The position numbers and the translations under genes are program-made. Below the pieces are notes generated by a model that saw only the letters and a list, made by a program, of their open reading frames with translations, did no database searches and was not told the origin of the DNA. Shown here piece after piece: positions 32,242 through 51,012 of a DNA stretch of 64,000 nucleotides. Origin of the DNA: Glandiceps talaboti (lineage: Eukaryota; Hemichordata; Enteropneusta; Spengelidae). Position 1 is the first letter of the stretch. The number at the start of each line of letters is the position of its first letter. The stretch spans positions 30,947,676 to 31,011,675 of the forward strand of contig NC_135550.1 in the NCBI RefSeq assembly GCF_964340395.1, written 5' to 3'.

Positions 32242-32713
32242 CAACTTTTCACCATGAACAATATCTATCTGTTGTTAGAAACACTTTTGATAGAATAGCT
32301 GTTACAAAATTAAGGATTTCAAATCATACACTGCCATTTGAAACTGGCCAGCCATTACAAGAACATTGAAAGGAAACAGAGAGTATGCACATTATGTGTA
32401 GTTCGAGTATTGGAGTTGAATTTCACTGTGCATAACTGTGTAAAAAATGAAAAGAAAATTCAGAAGATAAGAGATGAATACTTGGGCACTTTATTTAGTT
32501 TACAGTTGCAGTTCCAAAATTGATAATCATTCTCTATTTAAGTACATTTTTTCATTTGTAGATGACATTCTAGCAAGTGTCACAGCTAGATATTTCAGTG
32601 ATATACTTAATATTTTCAAGACATTGTATGTGTAATTGATTTGAACATCAATGCTTTATCTGGTATATTTTCTTGCCAATTTCACTTCTTGTGTACACGG
32701 CTTAATAAATAAA

Positions 32714-32715
<2 letters not shown>

Positions 32716-32744
<29 letters not shown>

Positions 32745-32798
32745 TGTATGTATGTATGTATGTATGCATGCATATGTATATATGTACGTACGTACGTG
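32716..32798. repeat. (TATG)n microsatellite
   Basis: TATG repeats, then GCATGCATATGTATATATG and a TACG block. Confidence 0.95.
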
Positions 32799-34522
32799 TC
32801 TCTGTTTATTTTTGTATACATGTATATTCATTACTACATTTATGGTGCATTTAGGTAGGCTTGTATAACTTATTTATGCTAATAACTTTGATCCGATAAA
32901 GTTATGAAAATGCCAAAGTGTGATTTCGCCATAATACATCATATTACATATTTAACCCATATAATATGGCGAGATTAGCATGAGTTCATCTTTCAGAACC
33001 ACGATTTACCACTCCTTCGTTGTCACTCAAAGGGACTGCTGTCTCGTCACTATGTCGTCGTTATATCCAAATACTCTTACTCAACTCAACTCACAGTCAG
33101 TATTGTATGTACCCCTCGATCGCAGAAGTTGTCAAGTTATCATAATGCTTACCTACAGAATTACGAAGAAACACATTAGTTTACTTCCATGTTCTATATA
33201 CAGTAAACTGTTGTTTGGCTTGAAATAAAAGCGGGTCTTTGGAAGTGTACAGAACTGATGAGTGCATATTCTGGCGAACACATTGAGTAAACCCCAGTAA
33301 TTTTAGTAGGAAATCACATTCTCGCAACGGTGTGTCTTGGACGGTGCCGTAAAAGAGGCTGTGTTTTACGATGATGGAAAGTCATAACCGTGACGATACC
33401 TGATTGTAATGATACGACAACATCAAACGCCTCACAAAGGTACGGACTGTGTCAGATCTCACAAAGTTCAAAAATCAAAGAAAGGCAATATAGCGGCATG
33501 TTACAAAGTGAATTCCCATATGGGGAACAGACGAAAGTTTTACTTTTGTAAGCTTAATATACGGATGAATGAATTGTTCAGTATTGTTACTGTAACAATA
33601 ACAAACAATATGTGATGTTATTTTTTCGCAAGGAAAACCTTTTTAAAAAAGCTATGATAAGGAACGATTATGACATAATGTCTTGTGCACACCGGTATAC
33701 CCTTTTTTCTCAAGATAACACCTGCAGGGTGAAGGTAAAATGTACATGTGCATCGAATCATGTCCGGTGATTAATGTTTCATCTGAATGTTAACTTTAGT
33801 TTATTCCATATCATGGATGAAAGAATTCCCCTGTTAAGATTAGGCATGCATAGAAATATATGCATACACATCCGAACATAGTTATGAAAATTTCAAAAGC
33901 TGAAGACTTGGGGACATTGAGATAGAAAATAACTCAGTCGACACGGCAATCAGAAATATTGTCATGAATTATGCACAAATCACCTGTGGTGCGTTTCACC
34001 TGTACTGCGTTGTAGATTTCAAAAGGTTGCTTTAATTTCGTCTGTGTATAGCTTTAGAGATTGTATACTGACTCATAGATCTATATTGAATGAGAGTGAA
34101 ATACCCAATGCTAACAATTTCACTGTAAGCGGCAGATTTTTCCTATTAAAAGTTGCTTTTAATAATGCTTAATATTTTAACAGCCATTTCATCATGGTCT
34201 AAATCGGCTTAGAGTTGCTTAGCGTTTGACTGTAGTCGTACCATTAGGGCGGCCCTTTTTATTTTTCTGTTTCTCATCTCCCGACCGACCCTGATTTGCA
34301 GCTCCGACATCAGAAAAAAAAAAGTTTTTTTATTTCCGACCGACCCCATAGCACAGCAAAATTGTAAGGTTCCTCATGGCGTCCTAGACCAGTTCTGCCG
34401 AGGCCACGACCTTGCGACATTGGCCCCCATAAATTACAAATGACGCAATAATTGTCCCACCTTGCGTCGCTTTGGCGCATTCATTTTACGGCAGACATCA
34501 AAATTATCTAAGTCCACGGCCG
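32799..34522. other. Intergenic sequence; transition to CpG-richer DNA
   Basis: No gene recognised. CpG dinucleotides become clearly more common from about 33 kb. At 34240-34350 a T-rich segment with two CCGACCGACCC words (34281 and 34336) has a mobile-repeat look. A partly similar T-run plus GTTTCTCATCTCC core occurs inverted near 36990-37020. Confidence 0.4.
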
Positions 34523-34730
34523 GACCAGGCCTAGCTGCAATAATTGTAGCGTCTTGTTGCGGTTTTGTGGTTTTTTTCGTCTGTTTTGGTGACTTTTTAA
34601 GTTTTTGTGTTTAACCCGCACCTAACGTTAGGTGCGGGTTAAACACAAAAACTTAAAAAGTCACCAAAACAGACGAAAAAACCCACAAAACCGCAACAAG
34701 ACGCTACAATTATTGCAGCTAGACCAGGCC
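34523..34730. mobile_element. 190-bp near-perfect palindromic element with 9-bp target-site duplication
   Basis: Bases 34532-34721 form one continuous inverted repeat with no loop: 95-base arms centred on ACCTAACG|TTAGGT (between 34626 and 34627). Arm by arm I find a single mismatch (T in the left arm against the complement of C in the right arm, near 34572/34681). The ends read TAGCTGCAAT and ATTGCAGCTA. GACCAGGCC directly flanks both ends (34523-34531 and 34722-34730), a 9-bp target duplication. Nine-base duplications are typical of Mutator-like and foldback elements (established knowledge). No coding capacity exists, so the element must be nonautonomous and probably young. The duplication argues against an assembly snap-back artefact. 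Confidence 0.85.
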
Positions 34731-37413
34731 AGGCTCTGACTCAACGTCAATCCCACAAGAAGTATACTGACTGCGTAAGGGAAAGTTTTGTTGACATCAT
34801 ATAAGATACAGTGACAACGCGCAGTTCTATTGTTAACATAAAAATGCCACAAAAAGATCAACTTTGATAAACTTTATCAACAAATTGAAACATTAGAGGG
34901 AGTAGACGAGACGTCGAAATGGACGTCTCTCGTCACATGTTTTGTCTACCGTCACTGTCGTGACCTCTGACCTACTCACTGACGTGCGAAACACTGAACT
35001 TGCTACCGGAACATCTATCTGCCACAGCTCAGAAGCCTTAGTAAACCAAATTTATGGGACAGGTTGTGATTTCCATTTGTTGATGGGTTAAATTAAATGA
35101 GTACATGTGTATTTTGATTCCGAAAAAGCTGTGTTAGGGGATCTTGTTGCATGATGTTGACAGTGACACATGTGAATGCTGGGCACTGAATCAATGCGTA
35201 ATCACTGACATGGCCACTATAGACGGCCGATGCATGTGCGCCCGGTCAGACATGAAGAACGAACTTGTTGTGCAAATCAGAAAATAATTACAGTGGTATT
35301 TACAAAGCATCCCAACTTTGACGTTGTTGATAATTTTAGTTAAAGATTCATGTTCTGAGTTTCAAGGACACCTAATGTCAGCTTTCCGTATCATTGCAAG
35401 TTTACGGTATGTAACTATGCTGTCATTTGATATAGCAGGACCAAATCATGATACACAGCCAGTAACGGTTAATTAATAAAAAATAAATTATTTTAAAGTT
35501 TGTTTGACTATTATTTGTAAGTTCTTCGTTCGCATTTGGTACTTCTTAAAGTTTTCTTTTCTTCAAAATGTCATGAATTTGAAAAGGGAATGATAAATAC
35601 AGCAGTGTACTAACAATTTTAAAAATGAAACAAGTGGTTACAAGTTTAGGATTTCTCAAAGTTTTTATTCAATCATATGTTCACTGTGACTTATTTTGAA
35701 GTTGTTCTTTGTCCTTGTCTGAAAAAAGGGAATTATAAATTTGAGCGCTGCTATTCATTGATATCCAGATTAAAAATTGTGACTACCTGGCTGTCCAATC
35801 TTTCTAAATAATATATAATATACTCTGTAGAAATGACTTAAAATTACATAATCTTAATTGCCTTCTTTTTATAAGGTGTAATGTGTAGTACACAATTTTC
35901 AAAAATAGCTTACTGGGAACTGTTATTATGAATGGAATTTTTTTATGTAGTTAGGTAATGGTCTATACGTAATGGAATATCTCAGACCACAGTATCTCTA
36001 TAGTGGTCTGAGATAATTTATACGAATATTTCATAGACAATAATAATTGACCCCACTCCCTGTCAAATGGCACCACTTTTTGCAACCAAGGGGCCTTTGT
36101 CCCCACTTGTTGGAAACCTTGGCAGAACACTGCCGTCTACCCCCCACCCCCACCCCCTTTGTTACATCAGAGCAGCATGTGTCTAAGGCCGTTGAGGTTT
36201 GATGAGGGACAGGGCTCGAAATTAATACTGTCGCACAGTACATTTAGCTGCAATGTAATAATAGCTCAGAATATTTCCATCATTTTCAAAATTATGCTTA
36301 AAATTGGTAAAAGTCATACTGCATTCCTAATTTCTTGACCAGTTTTAAGCTTTAAATCAGTTGTGTATCATCGGGGAAATGATCGACTCCATAGCGTTTC
36401 ATGACCCATGACATGCATAATTCCGAGGTTTACATTATTACTTTTAATTACTTTTAAACAGTAAATCCCAAAGGAGTTCTGAGTTCTAGAAATGTTTACA
36501 TGTTATCTGGTGGATTATTTTGACAAGTTCACACTGAAGAAAAATGTTTCATAGAAGTAATGATTTATATAAGTGAAAATTCATCTCGCACACTGATGAC
36601 AATCACGTAAGTGTTTCAAAAAGTTACACACTGAAGTTCAAATTGGATAACTTGAAAAAATTGTTAGCGATGTCAATGCCACTTTGATTAATAGGACGAA
36701 TGCATTAGTACTCCTGATAAAATCATACAATAGTTCATGGCTACAGATATACACCCATCAGGATGTTAAGTATTCAATCATCTTCTTACAAAATTGTTCT
36801 ACGGACTTGTCAACCTTGCTAAAATGGAGGAAAGAGACTTGTAACAAGGAATTCAATAAAGAGAAGAGAAAAGAAGTTGTATAGAGACTGCCAGGACAGA
36901 AAGGAGAGAGAATAGAACTGAAAAAATACAGATTTTTTTTCTTGCCCCCCTTTTTTTTTATTTCGCCCGCCCGCCCCATCTGTCTTTTCCATTGGAGATG
37001 AGAAACAAAAAAAAAAAAAACCTCACCCTTACCGACTACCTCATGCTTCCACGGTTTGCTACTTTGCAAGGATTGCAATCCGTCTTTAGTTTTAGATTCT
37101 GAATACCGTTATACTTGATGCTGTCATGACAAGTACAAATCAGTAAATATCTCACAGCGTGGATTTGTAGATGTTCCGAAATCAGAAGAAATGGGCAAAG
37201 ATCAGGCCATACATATATTTCTATGTGTTTCTTATATATGACAGTGTCAGACCTACCACTGCTAATTATATCGAAGGAATTTGGTGATTTGCTTTGTTGC
37301 TTTGGACACATTAAAAGTCATTAGTCTGATGCCTGGTAGACGTCGACGAATTAATTGGTCGCTTGACTGATTTTATACATGTATTGAGTAATTGAAAAAA
37401 TACTTGGTGGTTT
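34731..37413. other. Intergenic sequence
   Basis: No gene recognised. A hairpin TCTCAGACCAC ... GTGGTCTGAGA lies near 35980-36014. A solo CAGGGCTCGAAATTAA terminus lies at 36211-36226, matching the left end of the 28-kb inverted-repeat element. A pyrimidine-rich segment lies at 36940-36985 beside an A14 run. Confidence 0.4.
36211..36226 (+). mobile_element. Solo terminus related to the 28-kb inverted-repeat element
   Basis: CAGGGCTCGAAATTAA matches the left terminus at 28083 (CAGGGCTTGAAATTAA) with one difference. No matching right end was found nearby, so this is a fragment or a chance remnant. Confidence 0.4.
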
Positions 37414-37450
37414 TATTGATTGATTGATTGATTGATTGATTAATTGATTA
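37414..37450. repeat. (TTGA)n microsatellite
   Basis: About nine TTGA units with one TTAA interruption, followed by looser TTGATTA sequence. Confidence 0.9.
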
Positions 37451-37617
37451 CATATTTGAATGGTTGATTAAATTTATCAATCGATTCATATATTGGATGA
37501 TGTAAAATTTGTATTTCATTTATTTGAATCACACTTTACACATCGTCTATTTCGATCTACATATAATCTAAACATTTATCCCAGTATCAAACATTTTCCA
37601 TCCGTTCATATCTACCT

Positions 37618-41170
<3,553 letters not shown>

Positions 41171-41236
<66 letters not shown>
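41171..41236. repeat. (CA)n microsatellite
   Basis: About 33 uninterrupted CA units. Confidence 0.98.
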
Positions 41237-41239
<3 letters not shown>

Positions 41240-41794
41240 CCCTTCCTTCCTTTGCCTTGCCGACCTGTTGGCACCATCAATATTACACACCATGTGGAAA
41301 ATTACAAAAGAAAACGGGAGTAAGCTTAGTACAATATTTGTCTGATACTTTAGTTTGTATATATTTATTTGAGAATCATGGTCCTTACGTGAGTTTGATA
41401 TTGACTGATTGCACATTATGACAAAATAAAATTATTGAGTGTATAAGATGTCTTTGACAATCCAAATAATTTCTTCACACGACAGGTGACCATAACTGCA
41501 CATATTTTTTTTCCTCTAAGACTGGTGACACGTTCTTTACCTTATATAGGTAAATGTAATTAAATAAAAACGCCTGAAATTGCAATAAAACCAAATCAAA
41601 ACATCTCTCTCCACCTATATATTTCAAATTTATCTTTAATATTGATGAACGTCTGTCAACCACGAAAAGGAACAATATTGGATGCTAGCAAAGTCACGGA
41701 CATGTTTTACAATGAAATGCTATATGTAACGTTTTTTTACTTACTGTCTCACTACGTATACAGATCTATCTATCTGTCTCACTACGTATACAAA

Positions 41795-41806
41795 TCTATC
41801 TACCTA

Positions 41807-41849
<43 letters not shown>

Positions 41850-41907
41850 AGTTATGTATGTATGTATGTATGTATGTATGTATGTATGTATGTATGTATG
41901 TATGTAT
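41795..41907. repeat. (CTGT)n-(TATG)n compound microsatellite
   Basis: It is preceded by a short direct repeat containing CTGTCTCACTACGTATAC (41746 and 41776), then CTGT and TATG blocks. Confidence 0.97.
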
Positions 41908-44000
41908 ACGTAAGCATTTGTGTATTTATTTGCATGTTTGCGTCTGTCTCTCTTGCTCTTTATTTATAAAAGTTTATTTATTCATAATTTATATACAGAA
42001 CAGAGCAATATTAATATTTACTTTTCTGTGTTGTGTTCTGTGGCATCGTCATTCTATAGTTAGTTATGTAACCTAAGGTTTGCTTTATAGTTTATTTTCC
42101 CTTTATTTGAATTATATTTTCATTGGTCAGTAGACATATTGTGATAAATGCATATATCTGTCCGTACCTTTCCTGTTATCATTGCCATGAATAAATTATT
42201 GGATTATTTCTCCAACAACTCCAATTGGGTGTGCAGAAATGTTGACATAAGGAACCAACAAGTCAAGTTGTCCTCGCCACTTAAATGTCAAATTACGTTT
42301 CGTGGACAAGTGGAGCTATGAAAGTCAAGTATTCAATCTCAATGTAGTTTCATGGCATAGAACCAAAGCGTGAGATTCGATAGATTATCGACTACTTGAC
42401 CGTTCCCTTCAGAAATTCAATATTAGAGTATAAGCTGGAATAAGTCTTATACACATTACATCTGTGGTTCTCCCGTTACAATAGTAATGTTTATCTACCT
42501 TCCCCACCCACTTGAAGAAATGGCTGAGCCTAGCAAGATGTAGGCATCGACGAATAATTAAATTTATTGATTTAATATTTTTTTACATTGAAAATGTTAA
42601 CATTAAACTGACTCCACTTTATTCTGGATTTACCTTTTCTTCAAAGCGAGATCGTCTTCTTTTCAATATTTTTATATAACCCTGCATTCGTTCATCTGCT
42701 AATTTCCCCTGTTGATAGTTTCCAGTTCACTTATTTGGCTCGGATTGCACGCCATACGAACAAAGAATTGCAATATAGGCGGTTCACTTTCATTCATTTT
42801 CTCTTATCCATATTTATTCAAATAATTCCGTCTCAATTTTGTTCTCCATTTGTGTACCAAATATCTCAATTATGGAGACTCTGACGTGCACGACCGGTCC
42901 TAAGTGTATATTTTTAGAGAGAAATTTGATCTCTTCGTACCACTCCGCAATTAGATCGACAAATACATTGAGTACTTATTACTGTTAGCAAATCGTCTGA
43001 TGAAGTAAGAAGTAGTGGCAATTCGCCGGTGTCTTGTTGACAGTTGTAAATCAGTTGCCCCAGTTTACCATCACCACCACTTTGTCTCTCAGCTCACAGG
43101 AAATGAAAACGAATCTTTACGCTGTCGTCACGGTAGCTTAGCGAAGCACTGTATATGTAGACAAAGAGCTTTTACAATTCTAATTGGGACCCTCGCAATA
43201 ATTTGTCCGCTAATTAAGATATTTCACCGGTGAATTATTATCGAAATGTGCGGGGATAATAGCAACTCACTCCCCATGGGACTACCCGATTCCGGTACAC
43301 CGAATCCCGTTAAAAGTTGTCCGCTAAATTAAAACAGATTAAACTGGAAAGTAATGGTCGGATAGTAATTAAATTAGAATTAGAGTTCATCCTGTATGTT
43401 ATGGAGGCATTTTGATGTCATTATACGCTTGTATCTACGCTGGTGTCTTTCAGGGAATTGTTACCAATTGAACTACCGTCATTCCATATTGTCCGACTAA
43501 GATGATTTCACATAGTAGATGGGCCATCTGTTAACGTTTTTTTCTCTCTCGTTGTGCTGTTGTACGCGTGACTTAACGTCAGCCGACGAATTCAATCTTG
43601 TTCCGCGCCTTTGATTTTAAAAAGAGGTCGGACACTTAATTTTTTAGCGAAATAACAGAACACCTGATATACATGTAAAGCAACGTTTTACATCAAATAC
43701 ATCAATCATTAACACAATTTACGGCGCATTTATTTTTACATTAGGAATTAAGAAGAACTTTGACAGAGAACTAACTCGATAAGTGACAGAATAATAAGCC
43801 ATGATACCATGACTAGTCCACTGTCTGTTTAATAGACATGTAAACTGTATATATCTCACACACAGAATGAAATATGCCTCAGTTTTTCAACATCATTTCC
43901 ACTTTCATGTATATTTCATCTACACCAATACGTACATATGTTGGAACGTACACCTGTATGCGTATATATCGGGAAATGTTGCATTTTGACTTTCTTTTAC
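41908..44000. other. Intergenic sequence with a candidate regulatory block
   Basis: No gene recognised. The block at 42840-43440 is described separately. Confidence 0.4.
42840..43440. promoter_or_regulatory. Candidate regulatory / conserved noncoding block
   Basis: A complex, CpG-containing stretch with homeodomain-type sites TAATTG (43181) and TAATTAAG (43211), a SOX-type ACAAAG (43161) and several AATTAAA words. A 72-codon frame at 43015-43233 has no recognisable domain. Confidence 0.25.
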
Positions 44001-44078
44001 CACCACCACCACCACCACCGCCACCACCACCATCCCGACCACCACCACCACCACCACCACCACCACCATCATCATCAT
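44001..44078. repeat. (CCA)n/(CAT)n trinucleotide repeat
   Basis: CCA repeats with two short interruptions, ending in CAT repeats. The polyproline and polyhistidine frames are artefacts. Confidence 0.95.
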
Positions 44079-46675
44079 GAATTTATTAATACTCGACAAC
44101 TCACGTCTAGGCTGTATACCCCTTGTCCTCGTGAAGGAGGTCGGCCGACAAATTTTAATTATCAAGGGCCTACCATTCGTTTAGCGGGGGAGGGAGGACT
44201 TCTGAACGTGTTTTACTTTGGTTTGCGCTGCAAATTTCCATTGGAGCTCCCCATATTTTCCATTTCTCGGTGGTTCATGGGAGTAGGGGTTTCTTGAATT
44301 GATTGGTGTATTAAATATTAAACTTCATCTTCTTACATTTTCTTACTTTCGAAAATTTTATTCGTTCATTTTCGCTCAAGGCAGACTTGCCCCTCTACAA
44401 CTTCAAAACATGGTGCAAAATTATAAAATTGTTGGTGTTCATCTGATAGTTTCGTTTCCCACTTGGGGATTTTTCTTGATTCACTTACGTAGACTTGTAC
44501 TTCCCCTCCCTGTGCTACTCCTTCTTGGGGAGGGGTATCTTACCCATTGCATTCGAGATGTTTTTGTGGTTTTAGGCTGTAAACCGTTGTGTACTTACTA
44601 ACGATAAGAACTCACCTTGCCTTGAGGTGATGTACACATAGTAAAGCTAAGACGTCTTAGATTTACCATGTCTACCATAAAGAAACATATTTGCATAAAG
44701 TATGGCATCTTAAGGAATCATGTACATGTGTACACAATTTAAGGGAATCCCATTTATATTCAGATCAATATTGTTTCTAAGGATATCTAGATGAACCCAA
44801 GAACTGTTCAAGACATATTGAGCATATTCATGCTATTGGTCATATGCAAATAAAGTCTAAAATATGATTCATTGCAAACATGCAAAATAGGTCGAAAAAT
44901 ATGACCTTTGGTCAAAAATCTCAAATGCAAGCGAGGTCTGGTGAAATTCCACGGGAAACTTTGTAAGGATTTGAAGATAAACACATTGTTTAGGATATGA
45001 TCACGCCTTCTTAAATTTCAAAATGGCATAAAAATGAAACTTTCAGTGAAAAATATTAAATTAAATATAATTCCATGAAAATAAAGGCATTTTGTATACC
45101 TTTGATTCTGGAGAGTCATTTCATCATTTCACATTGCTTACTTAATGCTCTATTGCAGAGAAAATCGAGATGTAGCTTGTTGATTATTGATTTTCATTGA
45201 AGGGTGTTTCCATGGACATGCAACAGATCTTGTGTAAGTCAGTAGACATGCATAGTACATCAAATTAACATTACTCATAATTCCTCAGTGCTTTTAATGA
45301 TCCCTCTATTTTGATGCCAAGTTTTGTCAATCCTGTTACATAACACACTGTTACCATGACACTGTAACAGTCTTCTAAATGACCGTATTGGGATATATCA
45401 AAAACGTGGTTTGTTTTGGAAAAGTTACGAATGTAACGGAACATGTACTTCTTGCAGACACATCAGGGTGCCTGTTGTAAACACAACATATTTACTTGTA
45501 AGAGTTACAGAGTACAAATAGTTTTGTTATGACTGTCATTTTTTATATCGTTAAACATCTTGCGTACTAAGCTCTATGTCATATTCAATATTAAATTCAG
45601 TGACTCGGTTATCAAGCCATAAGCTATGAAATTATTTTCGTCCTATGCCTGCAACAGATTCCCAATCACTGCTTACCTAAACTATCTTATTACTTTCAAT
45701 GTGTTTAAGTTTGGATAATAATAATTGAATCAGTCTTAATATAATACCATACTTATTTCGGGAAGAACTGTTTATACACGTATATCATGGACATCAAATG
45801 TTAATACCCTGTGTAGTCAGTATTTGGAATATAAGAGGGAATAAATGTCTTGGTGTTCTTAATAAATGATCGTGTAATCTCAACAAGAGTTAATGAAATT
45901 ATACGTAATATGAAAAATGACGTAACTTGGTTTTATTAACATTCATTTCTTAGTATAAAAGCTAAATTACCTTGAACAATTATTACAGCAAATAATAATG
46001 TGTAGCGTTCAATTAGATGTAGTCATCACAACACACTTACTGAATGATGTGTATCTTTCGTTTCACACGAACTACAAGTTAAGGTACAAGCTGGATTTAT
46101 AAGCTACTTACTCAAAATAATTGTATATACCCAGTCTGTGTCCCTTTAATGTTGAAATCAGTGATTATATCTAATATCAAACTGTACCACAATAAGAACA
46201 AGATACTATCAAAACTAATAGCTAATATATATACATGTTCCATTTCATTTGAGCAAATACGTATCATTATAAGGATGTATATTACAAAATAATTAGTTAT
46301 TAAAGATGTTCATAGAATTCAGTTTAATCATCATTTTCCAAATTTCCAAATTGCCAAAATTCACTTATTAAACCACTTCTCTCATGGAATGTGTGCAAGC
46401 TAATTCATAACAAGATAGTCCGAAGTTCTTTTAACATCTAATCTGCGTTGGCCTCTTTCTCCGCTTGTGTGCTTGCAGCACATCATATAACAATACTGAC
46501 TGAGGTTTAAGACAGAATTCATTGGGTTTTTTTCAGATGTACAATTGTCCATTCAATAAATGCTACATGTCATAAAAACGAAAACTAGCAAATAAATATT
46601 AAGCATTTGCAATTATTCATGTGATAATTTGTCACATATTGTTTGTAATTGACTAAAGATAATTATTTGTTTTTA
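44079..46675. other. AT-rich intergenic sequence
   Basis: No gene recognised. A POU-type ATGCAAAT octamer lies at about 44844. The frame of 119 codons at 43938-44297 is largely the CCA repeat and is not supported. Confidence 0.45.
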
Positions 46676-46677
46676 TA

Positions 46678-47057
46678 ACACAGTTTTAACATGTCATGAC
46701 TATTGCTGTAGTGGCCACATGGATGAGGATTGGGTAATTATTTTGGATTTAATTTATAAAACAATTTTATCATGGCTTCCTACTTGAAAAATCAATGTAA
46801 AACAATATATGTCAAGTCCTTGTGTTTGTAACTCAATACATTGCTAAAGATTAATAAATACAATAACAAACATTTGCACATTTCTTTTAGCTTTTTGCAA
46901 TGTATTGAGTTACAAACACAGACGTTGTCAATGTTGTTTCACATTGATTTTTCAAATAGGAAGCCATGATAAAATTGTTTTATATAATATCCAAAATAAA
47001 TACACAATCCTCATCCATATGGCTATAACACTATCTATAGCTATCTATAACACTGTG
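46678..47057. mobile_element. Foldback / long hairpin element, about 380 bp
   Basis: Bases 46712-46852 and about 46890-47024 are inverted copies of each other, with most positions identical. For example CATGGCTTCCTA at 46773 pairs with its complement near 46961, and GTAACTCAATACATTGC at 46830 with its complement near 46897. They surround a loop of about 40 bases. Weaker pairing continues outward to CACAG (about 46679) and CTGTG (about 47053). No target duplication was found. The arms differ at roughly a tenth of positions, so it is older than the 34.5-kb palindrome, and the two are unrelated in sequence. A transcript would form a long imperfect double-stranded RNA hairpin. Confidence 0.7.
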
Positions 47058-47070
47058 TGTACTTTTTCTC

Positions 47071-47072
47071 TG

Positions 47073-47151
<79 letters not shown>

Positions 47152-47167
47152 TCGTCTCTATCTCTCT

Positions 47168-47234
<67 letters not shown>

Positions 47235-47263
47235 TTTTCGTATATATATATCTCTCTCTCTCT
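47071..47263. repeat. (CTGT)n-(CT)n compound microsatellite
   Basis: CTGT units (about 47071-47148), then CT repeats (47173-47226), a T12 run and a second CT stretch. Confidence 0.97.
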
Positions 47264-49666
47264 CGTATTTACAAATATATGTTAAATTTCAGGTAATATA
47301 TTGGCCTAATATTTGTACGACACAATAATACAAAAGGATACATTATTAGCCATAAAAACCCTTACCACATTTTACAGCACAGCTATACACAACATTCCAC
47401 TTTGTTTAAATGCCAGAAATTATATCTAAGGATGAGTTTATCAATTCCAGAACGATAAAGAATTGATGACATCATAATTGTTCATTTTAGTGTTGATAGA
47501 CAGGTATGATAGTTTATGAAAGTAATCACGGTTCAAAATGAAATGATTCTATATTTGTACGCAAGCTTGTGAAATGAATCACTTCTAGGGATGAACTGAC
47601 GGTGTGTTAAACAATTCATTGTGTACTCTCACTGAGATACATCGGTAGCTATGAAGAGAATGTATTCGAACTTGCATCGGATACAGAGTGTTCCATTACA
47701 AGTCTAAAAAATGTGTTTTTTCAGATAATGACAAAAGCGAAAGAGTTCTAGTTTTGCCTAATTGCTGGGGCACATTCTTTTAGCCAAGTGATTACTCGAC
47801 TCGTGTACCTATAGCTTCGTCTTTCCTTCCTTTCTTCATCTTAGTATGGTATATTCAAATGGCCGCTACTCACCAGCCAATCAGTAGCTGACATGATAAT
47901 TTCGACACTTTGATTTCACGATACTTATATGTTCTACTTCCTAATTAGTCCCAACCTTTAATATCCTCAACCACAAACTTGAAAGCATAGAAGAGAATTC
48001 TACAATTTCCCCGCACGTTATGTAAAATCTTATTTACTTATATATGTAGGTAAATGGGCTCTAAACAGAAAGGTAAACATTATCATTACGAGGTAATTCA
48101 ACTGGAGAGCCGTACAAATGTGACAGCAACAAATTACTTTCTTCTGGGCATCGACATATCTTATTTATGATAAATTCTAAACATCTGACGGTGTCATACT
48201 GGTCATATTCATCATGCTGCAAACTGCTGACGGTTTCCTACTAGTCACGTGACACTCAACATGTGACAAACTTGAAGTTCCATAGAAGTTGCTTGAAACG
48301 TTCATTCATTTTTTAACAATCGTTGCGGTAAAGTTTTCAATGGGGGAGTGTTCATGATAAATAACTAGCAATTTCAAAGCATACATTATCCGAACAATAT
48401 CACACCACGAGTGCTTAATTATTGATTCCGTTACAGCAGGAAGGAAATATTATACAGAAAAATTGTCAAATTATGAAAATATTCATGAAGTTTCCGAGAA
48501 AGCATTCTTCAGGAAATATCAATAAGCAATAAGTTGATAAAAGATAGTGCATTCTATTCATAATTTATTCATCAACTCTGATGGAATCTGGAGAGAGCGT
48601 ACACAACAGATGAGACACGTACCGAGAAATGCCGGCGGAGTCAGGTCGTATCAGAAGTGAAAATTTAAGTTGAGTTGAGGGGTTCTATCCAGGTACTGTA
48701 CAGTGCACCCTGATGCTGAGAAATGTACAGGGAATCTGGGATTCGAGATCGATAGCGATTGTGTTTCACCGCAAAAAATCCGTCAATCATCAAACATCAA
48801 CCATGATGGATGTTTGTCTGGCGGACTGACTTTTTTCTTTACTCTCTTTGCGTTTCTAGGTTTGTTTTTAATCCTTTTTGAGTACGAAAATTATTTTTAA
48901 GATGTAAAATTAAAAGGAATCAAACATGAATGTATCAGCTTATACGTGTATGAAAATAACCCCGTTCGTTTGCTTGGAAATCAGGACTGCATGAATGTTT
49001 AATTCGACCTAGCTTTGCTGAGCCCAGGAAGCTTGACTTGCACATAAGCTGATTACAGGAGTCTGCTTTTCGCATTAGTGTGATCATCTTTCACGGTGAA
49101 GCCCTGGGGCAGGTGAAAAAATAGAAATACATACAGATGGCAAATTCACAAATAGAAGATGAGGGCCTTGTGTAAATTGAAATAAGCAGTCGTTCAATCG
49201 CACTAATTACAGTGCTTAGGGTCAGTAAACTATGCCGTGTCTGACTTCCAGCGAATCAGGTGGAAGTGCTAGTATTTTGGGGTAACAAAAACACAAAGAG
49301 ATACTTTAACTATGTGAAATAACCACGTAATTGCAAACATATGAGTATCAACGTTAGCCGTACAATTTTAAGATGAGTAGCTCTTTCCTAGGCTAGGCTA
49401 GTGTTAACATATAAAACAAGATCAGAAAAAGTCGATGGTTATGTAGGTAGTAATACTAATAGGTAGTTTCCTATCAGTCTTCCACATTCGTTGATAATCT
49501 CTTTACCTTCCTTATCTCCTCTCCTCTCCCTTATCTTCTTGCTATCTCTTCCACTACCCCATTTATAATGATTTAGTCCGTCAAACTATTAACACACACC
49601 CACACACGTACGTACGTACTTTAAGGCATATAATAAAACGCTCTCTTGCGCGTACTCTGTCAACGC
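47264..49666. other. Intergenic sequence
   Basis: No gene recognised. A CpG-bearing stretch at about 48560-48860 holds a 65-codon frame with a C-terminal hydrophobic segment (48703-48900), but nothing supports it as a gene. Confidence 0.4.

Positions 49667-51012
<1,346 letters not shown>

Noticed and set aside
34240-37030. Possible inverted pair of a T-run/GTTTCTCATCTCC element (34265 and about 37012)
   Set aside because: Only a 13-base core plus homopolymer and CCGACC/CGCCCG-like words are shared; too little to define an element.
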